Origin: Bacteroidales bacterium UBA4284
Lineage (GTDB): Bacteria; Bacteroidota; Bacteroidia; Bacteroidales; UBA932
Assembly: GCA_002395925.1 (NCBI GenBank)
Contig: DGVM01000108.1
Coordinates: forward strand, 1-10,197
Reading direction: 5' to 3'
DNA length: 10,197 nucleotides
Shown here: positions 6,679 to 10,197 of the stretch, one piece after another
Numbering within the stretch: the stretch's first letter is position 1
Layout of the letters: each line of letters begins with the position of its first letter
Notes under the pieces: model-generated
Databases searched by the model: none
What the model was told of the DNA's origin: nothing
What the model saw: only the letters and a program-made list of their open reading frames with translations
Made by a program: the position numbers and the translations under genes

Positions 6679-8097
6679 ATGGCAAAAAACTTTATTACAG
6701 TTGTAGCGTCGGTGCTTTTGAGCGGTCTTACCGCTTACGGAATCGTCAAAGCGGCCACCCCGCAGCAGTCCGGCGCCGTCGTTTATTCTGACGAAGGACA
6801 GTCGCCCCGCACTGTCAATTTGTCACTTTCCGATTATCCCGACTTTACTTATGCGGCAGAGACTGCCGTCGATGCGGTTGTTTATGTCAAGGTAACCGTC
6901 AAGTACCAGCAGCAGTACATGATCGACCCGTTCTTCCGTTTCTTCTTCGGCGACGAGGGTCAGCCCCAGTCCCGCGAGCAGGAGCGTCAGGGCAGCGGCT
7001 CCGGCGTAATCATTCGCCCCGACGGTTATATCGTCACCAACAACCACGTCGTGCAGAACGCTACCAAGATAGAAGTAACTCTCAATAACAACAAGACTTA
7101 CGAGGCTGCTGTCATAGGCACCGACCCCGCAACCGACGTCGCTCTCATCAAGATCGACGCCGCCGGTCTGCCGACCCTCGCCTTTGCCGATTCCGACAAA
7201 CTCCGCCTTGGTGAATGGGTGCTTGCCATCGGCTCTCCCCTCGGCGAGGAACTCCGCTCCACCATTACCGCGGGCATAGTCAGCGCCAAAGGCCGTTCCA
7301 TGCCCAATTACGACGGCGAATTCAAGATTGAATCTTTCATCCAGACCGATGCCGCAGTAAACCCCGGTAATTCCGGAGGCGCGCTTGTCAACAAAGCCGG
7401 TGAACTCGTCGGTATCAATACTGCAATCGTCTCTACCACAGGCTCATACACAGGATACTCTTTTGCCGTTCCTTCCAATATCGTAAGCAAGATCGTGAGC
7501 GACCTGCTCGACTTCGGCTCCGTCAAGAGAGCGCGTCTGGGCGTCACCATGTCTCCAGTCACCGACAAGTTGGCCAAGGAAAACAATCTTTCCAGTCTCG
7601 ACGGCGTTTATGTAAATGAAGTTACAAAGAACAGCGCTGCAGACCAGGCCGGCATACGCAAGGGCGATATAATCGTAAAAGTTGACTCCACCCTCATCAA
7701 GACCACTTCCGACCTTCAGGTCAGCGTAAACCGCTACCATCCCGGAGACAAGGCCTCTGTAACGATTGTGCGTGGTGGCCGCTCGCATGAACTTACAGTT
7801 CAATTCCAGGGAACCGCCGAGGCAACCGGCACCGTGACGGAAGACGGCAGCATCGCTTTCTACGGAGCCCGTATCGGCGAAACCTCCCGCGGAGTGGAGA
7901 TTATTTCCGCCGGTGACGGCAAACTCGCACAGGCAGGCGGCGAAGACGGATTCGTCATCAAATTCGTCAACGACCAGAAGGTCAACAAGCCGCAGGATGT
8001 AATCGACATCGCCAAGAAGGCACGCCGCAGCATAGTCATCGAAGGCGTGACTGCTACCGGCCGTCAAGGCTACTTCGCTTTCGGCAAGGAGGAATAG
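6679..8097 (+). CDS. Periplasmic serine protease HtrA/DegP (Do family)
   Basis: The 472-residue product is an HtrA/DegP-type protease and chaperone that handles misfolded envelope proteins. An N-terminal hydrophobic segment (about 5-26) is a signal peptide or membrane anchor, and there is no cysteine in the whole protein. The trypsin-like domain carries the full triad: H123 in TNNHVV, D153 in TDVALIK and S232 in NPGNSGGAL. The stretch at about 76-106, rich in Q and F, is the long LA loop. PDZ1 spans about 285-378, and a weaker PDZ2 lies at about 390-460, so the layout is protease-PDZ-PDZ as in DegP. The ATG at 6679 is followed directly by the signal sequence and has no Shine-Dalgarno upstream. 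It is transcribed alone, divergent from dnaN and convergent with ygiQ, its stop codon 1 nt from the ygiQ stop. Stress control is usual in the family, but no known stress-promoter motif was seen. Confidence 0.96.
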   Translation: MAKNFITVVASVLLSGLTAYGIVKAATPQQSGAVVYSDEGQSPRTVNLSLSDYPDFTYAAETAVDAVVYVKVTVKYQQQYMIDPFFRFFFGDEGQPQSREQERQGSGSGVIIRPDGYIVTNNHVVQNATKIEVTLNNNKTYEAAVIGTDPATDVALIKIDAAGLPTLAFADSDKLRLGEWVLAIGSPLGEELRSTITAGIVSAKGRSMPNYDGEFKIESFIQTDAAVNPGNSGGALVNKAGELVGINTAIVSTTGSYTGYSFAVPSNIVSKIVSDLLDFGSVKRARLGVTMSPVTDKLAKENNLSSLDGVYVNEVTKNSAADQAGIRKGDIIVKVDSTLIKTTSDLQVSVNRYHPGDKASVTIVRGGRSHELTVQFQGTAEATGTVTEDGSIAFYGARIGETSRGVEIISAGDGKLAQAGGEDGFVIKFVNDQKVNKPQDVIDIAKKARRSIVIEGVTATGRQGYFAFGKEE

Positions 8098-8110
8098 CTT
8101 ACTTCTTCCT
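8087..8110. repeat. Imperfect dyad spanning the convergent htrA and ygiQ stop codons
   Basis: On the plus strand AGGAGGAA (8087-8094) can pair with TTCTTCCT (8103-8110) in an 8-bp stem with one G-U pair and an 8-nt loop that contains both stop codons. Neither strand has a T-run directly after it, so it does not qualify as a standard terminator. It may still protect or define the 3' end of the htrA message. On the minus-strand transcript the wobble pair becomes an A-C mismatch. Confidence 0.3.
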
Positions 8111-9832
8111 GAAAAACTGAGATTTTTGAGCCCGTTTTCGTTCCGGATTCCGTTCCACGAAGACGGGCTTCATTGTGCGCGGGTCTATCCCGCTGTAGAA
8201 CATGACGCTTGATGTGGTCATAGGCGTGGGCATGAAATCCTGCACCTGGTCCATCCAGATGCCTTTGAGCGCAGGGTGGTGTGCCAGATCCTGCATGTCC
8301 TTGAGGGTGCATCCGGGGTGCGACGATATGAAGTAGGGCACGAGTTCCACGTGCGTGCCGGCCCTGCGGTTGACGGCGTCGAATTCCTTGCGCAAGCGTT
8401 CGAACAGGCGGAACGAAGGCTTGGCCATGTAGCCCAGGACCTTGTCGGATGTGTGTTCCGGCGCCACCTTGAGCCTGCCGGATGTGTGCTTGAGGACCAC
8501 GGTCTCCAGATACGGGCGCGACGAGGAATCTACGAAGCCGTTTTCGGACAGGAACAGGTCGTACCGGATGCCGCTGCCTATGTAGGAATGACGTACGCCT
8601 TTGACGGCGTCGATACGCTCATACAGACGCAGGAGCCGTTCGTGATTGCGGTCCAGGTTGATGCAAGGAGCAGGATACAGGCAGGATTTGCGGCGGCACT
8701 TTTCGCAGCGGCTCATGTCCATGCCCCTCATGCCGTACATGTTTGCCGTAGGCGCTCCCACGTCGGAGATGTTGCCGTGGAATTCGGGCATTGCCGCCAG
8801 TTTGCGCACCTCGTTCACTATGCTTTCCTCGCTGCGGCTCTGGATGAATTTGCCTTGATGGGCGGCGATAGTACAGAAGTTGCATCCTCCGAAGCATCCG
8901 CGGTGCGTTATGATGCTGTCTTTTATCATGTCATACGCGGGGATGCGTTTGCCTTTGTAGCGCGGGTGCGGAAGTTTGGTGAAGGGCAGGTCCCAGTAGG
9001 AATCCATCTCCTGAGTGGTAGAAGGTTCGCAGGTTGGATTGACCTGTACGTAACCGTCTCCTACAGGCTCTATGAGCACAGGAGGATGGAGCATGTTGGC
9101 GTAAACCTCTATGTGGTGGAAGTTCTCGGCGAATGCCTTCTTGCTTTCGCAGCACTCCTCGTAGGAGTGTAGCACAAATGGCATATTCTGCTCTGCACCG
9201 CTGAATCGGCCGCGTTTGTAGAAGGCTATCTGTTCGAGTTTTTCCATCTGGTGCCTGCTCCAGCCCTTTTCGATGGCGCGGGTGAGGGCAAGCATAGGTT
9301 TTTCGCCCATTCCGTAGCAGAGCCAGTCGGCTCCCGAATCTACGAGAATCGAGGGCATGAGGCGGTCGTCCCAATAGTCGTAGTGGGTAAGACGCCGTAG
9401 CGAAGCCTCGACGCCTCCTATCACTACGGGGACGTCTGGCCATAATTGCTTGAGAATCTTTGTGTAAACTATAACGGCGCGATCTGGCCGGGCTCCGGCT
9501 TTGCCCTCGGGGGTATAAGCGTCGTCGTGCCGCAGGCGCTTGGCTGCGGTGTAATGGTTGACCATCGAATCCATCGCTCCGGCGTTGAGGCCGAAATACA
9601 AGCGGGGCGCGCCCAGCTTGCGGAAGTCTCTCAGGTCATCACGCCAGTTGGGCTGCGGTACGACTGCCACCCGGTAGCCGTACCGCTGCAGCCATCGGGC
9701 GATGCAGGCGGTACCAAAACTCGGATGGTCCACGAAGGCGTCGCCCGTAAAAAGGATGACGTCGATGTAGTCCCATCCGAGAGCCTGGACCTCCTTGACG
9801 GAGGTCGGAAACATGTAAGAGGGCGTCGTCAC
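8099..9832 (-). CDS. ygiQ: YgiQ-family radical SAM protein (UPF0313)
   Basis: The 577-residue protein matches the YgiQ/UPF0313 radical SAM family, whose reaction is not established as far as I know. The N-terminal segment with GWDYIDVILFTGDAFVDHPS is characteristic. The radical SAM cluster motif CX3CX2C is C313-C317-C320 in HRGCFGGCNFC, placed mid-protein as in the family. A second cysteine set (C376, C379, C384, C390) in CEKCRRKSCLYPAPC is typical of YgiQ and may bind another metal centre. KVAPEHTSDKVLGYM and PYFISSHPGC are later family motifs. The product is shorter than E. coli YgiQ because it lacks most of the basic C-terminal extension. The start is taken as GTG at 9832, overlapping the argS stop; an ATG six codons downstream (9814) is a real alternative. 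It is co-transcribed with argS and probably translationally coupled to it. Confidence 0.95.
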   Translation of the reverse strand: MTTPSYMFPTSVKEVQALGWDYIDVILFTGDAFVDHPSFGTACIARWLQRYGYRVAVVPQPNWRDDLRDFRKLGAPRLYFGLNAGAMDSMVNHYTAAKRLRHDDAYTPEGKAGARPDRAVIVYTKILKQLWPDVPVVIGGVEASLRRLTHYDYWDDRLMPSILVDSGADWLCYGMGEKPMLALTRAIEKGWSRHQMEKLEQIAFYKRGRFSGAEQNMPFVLHSYEECCESKKAFAENFHHIEVYANMLHPPVLIEPVGDGYVQVNPTCEPSTTQEMDSYWDLPFTKLPHPRYKGKRIPAYDMIKDSIITHRGCFGGCNFCTIAAHQGKFIQSRSEESIVNEVRKLAAMPEFHGNISDVGAPTANMYGMRGMDMSRCEKCRRKSCLYPAPCINLDRNHERLLRLYERIDAVKGVRHSYIGSGIRYDLFLSENGFVDSSSRPYLETVVLKHTSGRLKVAPEHTSDKVLGYMAKPSFRLFERLRKEFDAVNRRAGTHVELVPYFISSHPGCTLKDMQDLAHHPALKGIWMDQVQDFMPTPMTTSSVMFYSGIDPRTMKPVFVERNPERKRAQKSQFFRKK

Positions 9833-10197
9833 ATCCTCTCCGGGAGTTCGATGCCCAGGATGCCCATGGCGCTTCGGAGCACACGGGCCGTCGTGCCCAG
9901 GAGCGAAAGGCGCATTGAGAGCAGTGCGGAGTCGCTTTCCTTGAGTACGGGGGTATCGTGGTAGTACTGGTTGAATTCCTTGGCCAGGTCGTAGCTGAAG
10001 TTGGCAAGTACCGCAGGCGACAGGGCCTCGGCGGCTTCTGCTACCTTCTGGGGGTACGATGCGATGAGCTTGACCAGCCTTACTTCCTTGGCGCTGAGGG
10101 CGCTTTCGTCCGGTACGGAAGGCTCCAGACCGGCCTCGGACGCCTTGCGGAGTATGCTGCAGATGCGTGCATGGGTGTACTGGATGAAGGGGCCGGT
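9829..10197 (-). CDS. argS: Arginyl-tRNA synthetase, C-terminal 122 residues
   Basis: A minus-strand frame enters from the right edge and runs to the TGA at 9829-9831. It encodes the end of class I arginyl-tRNA synthetase, the enzyme that charges tRNA-Arg in the cytoplasm. TGPFIQYTHARICSILRKA opens the anticodon-binding DALR domain. YDLAKEFNQYYHDTPVL follows about 70 residues later, and the protein ends in LGIELPERM, all typical of ArgS. The catalytic domain with HIGH and KMSKS-type motifs lies outside the window. The stop codon overlaps the GTG start of ygiQ (GTGA), which implies one transcript and coupled translation. No promoter for this operon is in view. Confidence 0.95.
   Translation of the reverse strand, partial: TGPFIQYTHARICSILRKASEAGLEPSVPDESALSAKEVRLVKLIASYPQKVAEAAEALSPAVLANFSYDLAKEFNQYYHDTPVLKESDSALLSMRLSLLGTTARVLRSAMGILGIELPERM

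Noticed and set aside
8112..8127. A5-loop-T5 hairpin after htrA as a terminator
   Set aside because: The stem is only five A-T pairs with no GC clamp, too weak for an intrinsic terminator.
8276..9172. Plus-strand open frame (298 codons) opposite ygiQ
   Set aside because: It is antisense to a conserved radical SAM gene and shows no family motif; an artefact of GC-rich codon use.

Overview
The window looks like ordinary core chromosome of a Bacteroidales-type bacterium (phylum Bacteroidota) with fairly GC-rich coding sequence. Four observations point there. Starts lack clear Shine-Dalgarno sequences and are preceded by A/T-rich leaders. Two probable promoters match the Bacteroidota -7 consensus TAnnTTTG. 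The tRNA does not encode its CCA end. The proteins (secreted tricorn-like S41 protease, clamp-linked DEDDh exonuclease with an ExoX-like tail, YgiQ after argS) resemble Bacteroidales homologues as I remember them. Genus cannot be fixed by eye; no database search was run.

Layout from left to right. Positions 1-2996 (minus): a secreted tricorn-like S41 protease whose last part lies beyond the left edge. Positions 3001-3180: a dyad just before that gene, an intrinsic terminator, a tRNA-Thr(CGT) gene, its likely promoter and an AT-rich dyad. Positions 3201-6574 (minus): a compact operon in the order dnaN, DEDDh exonuclease, nhaA, with gaps of 7 and 1 nt. Positions 6575-6678: a divergent promoter region. 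Positions 6679-8097 (plus): a periplasmic HtrA/DegP protease. Positions 8099-10197 (minus): ygiQ (radical SAM, UPF0313) and the 3' end of argS, overlapping at their stop/start codons; ygiQ converges on htrA with 1 nt between stop codons.

By function, dnaN supplies the replicative sliding clamp and the next gene a 3'-5' exonuclease that could act with it. NhaA exports sodium and joins that operon without an obvious functional link. HtrA and the tricorn-like protein are both envelope proteases, one on each side of the replication operon. ArgS and tRNA-Thr belong to translation, and the coupling of ygiQ to argS is the main contextual hint about that poorly characterised protein. Coding density is very high; the only gaps are the leader/tRNA region (about 200 nt between two protein genes) and the 104-nt divergent region.

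I see no mobile element, CRISPR array, phage gene, toxin pair or defence system. Nothing here is convincingly a new biological system. The items worth a second look are regulatory dyads, unusual tRNA bases, and operon couplings.
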